Assembly: GCA_017893485.1 (NCBI GenBank)
Contig: CM030362.1
Location: 181,744,175 to 181,808,174 of the forward strand
Direction of reading: 5' to 3'
DNA from: Hemerocallis citrina
Taxonomy: Eukaryota; Streptophyta; Magnoliopsida; Asparagales; Asphodelaceae
DNA length: 64,000 bases
In this document: piece after piece, positions 63,482 to 64,000 of the stretch
Layout of the letters: each line of letters starts with the position of its first letter
Numbering within the stretch: the first letter of the stretch is position 1
Position numbers and translations under genes: made by a program
Notes under the pieces: model-generated
Seen by the model: only the letters and a program-made list of their open reading frames with translations
Databases searched by the model: none
What the model was told of the DNA's origin: nothing

Positions 63482-64000
63482 TCAAATAAAGCCTTTCTCC
63501 AACAGTTCCTCAATCTTCCGTTTCACCTCATCCTGTTCCACTGGAGCCATCCTATATGGTGCCTTAGAAATGGGTGCACTTCCCGGTTGAACAGTGATGC
63601 TGAACTCTACATCACGATGTGGGGGTAACCCAGGAAAATCATCCAAGAACACAGTCGGGTAGTCCCGAACCACAGGAATCGCTTGCACTTCCACAGCAAT
63701 TTCTTCCTTGCGGATAGCTGCCACCAGCCTAGAACACTTCTTCTTCCCTTGGAAAGTGACTTCAGGTCCACCTGGAGCCTTCACTGTTACCATCTTGGTC
63801 TTACACTCGATGCTTGCACTGTACACCGACATCCAGTCAATGCCAATGATAACATTGACCCCCAAGATAGTCAGCTCAATCAGATCAATCCCAAAGATTC
63901 GATCCCCAATCACAATCTCGCAATCCGCATAATACCGATCAGTGGTTAAAGTTTCCCCTGATGGAGTAGCTACTGCTAAGATCTTGCCTGGAAAAACCTT
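63482..64000 (-). pseudogene. Tekay C protease end and RT N-terminus
   Basis: Minus strand: DCEIVIGDRIFGIDLIELTI and VIIGIDWMSVYSASIECKTK form the C-terminal half of the gypsy protease. FLDDFPGLPPHRDVEFSITV and PYRMAPVEQDEVKRKIEELL lead into RT. A TGA at 63480 (CGA-to-TGA type) interrupts the RT start (KGFI stop PSASPWGAP). The protease active site lies past the window end. Confidence 0.88.

Larger units (their letters stand above)
57429..64000 (-). mobile_element. Tekay/Del chromovirus C (minus), continues past window
   Basis: 3' LTR (57429-60711), polypurine tract, then minus-strand chromodomain, integrase, RNase H, RT and the end of protease up to the window edge. The best-preserved gypsy element in the window; a handful of stops separate otherwise readable domains. 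Gag and 5' LTR lie beyond 64000. Confidence 0.93.

Noticed and set aside
1..64000. CRISPR arrays, rRNA genes, bacterial operons or a host single-copy gene
   Set aside because: None seen. All strong coding signals belong to LTR retrotransposons.

Overview
This is a flowering-plant nuclear window made almost wholly of nested, broken LTR retrotransposons. The evidence is plant-type Ty1/copia and Ty3/gypsy polyproteins, very long chromovirus LTRs, Tat-type elements with an extra RNase H and an antisense gene, and TATA-bearing LTRs. I found no host gene, no true tRNA or rRNA gene and no CRISPR. The species cannot be named from the sequence. The setting looks like gene-poor, methylated heterochromatin: many inactivating changes are stops explicable by C-to-T or G-to-A transitions.

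Layout. 1-3650: 3' half of a + strand copia element (C1) with its 3' LTR. 3803-4208: short copia LTR with primer-binding site. 5282-about 8290: minus-strand Tekay/Del-like gypsy LTR. 8299-12144: decayed minus-strand copia element (C2). 12145-13070: Tork/Angela-like LTR fragment and a 422-bp inverted-repeat unit. About 13071-18339: Sirevirus-like copia element (D, +) carrying AGTCGACT palindromes. 18340-20721: minus-strand Tekay-like LTR fragment that cuts D within reverse transcriptase. 20722-30037: Tat-lineage gypsy element T2 (minus), made of 3' LTR, an antisense spliced gene with its own TATA box, a 116-bp tandem array, and integrase to reverse transcriptase. T2 stops abruptly against the + strand tail of Tekay A (chromodomain plus 3.4-kb LTR, 30038-33696). 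33697-34158: a second piece of D-type LTR. 34159-35755: integrase and chromodomain of Tekay B (+). B's LTR (35841-45537) is split by T1 (36512-43219), a gag-only, pol-less Tat derivative. 45658-46953: solo LTR with a clean GCATG duplication. 46959-57428: Tat element T3 (+), whose integrase is split by a 3.7-kb solo LTR (51722-55455). 57429-64000: Tekay C (minus), 3' LTR and chromodomain back to protease, running off the window.

How the parts work together. T2 and T3 encode the gag/pol functions that T1 lacks, and the three share LTRs or internal tandem repeats, so T1 reads as a non-autonomous partner. The most unusual biology is non-coding or accessory: (1) the antisense, intron-containing nuclear-protein-like gene of T2, bracketed by hairpin repeats; (2) tRNA-like A-box/B-box modules, two per LTR, at matching places in four Tekay LTRs; (3) palindromes in the Sirevirus spaced about two helical turns apart; (4) tandem arrays of about 115 bp in all three Tat copies. 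Several abrupt junctions, mainly 30037 and 34159, suggest large deletions after nesting.
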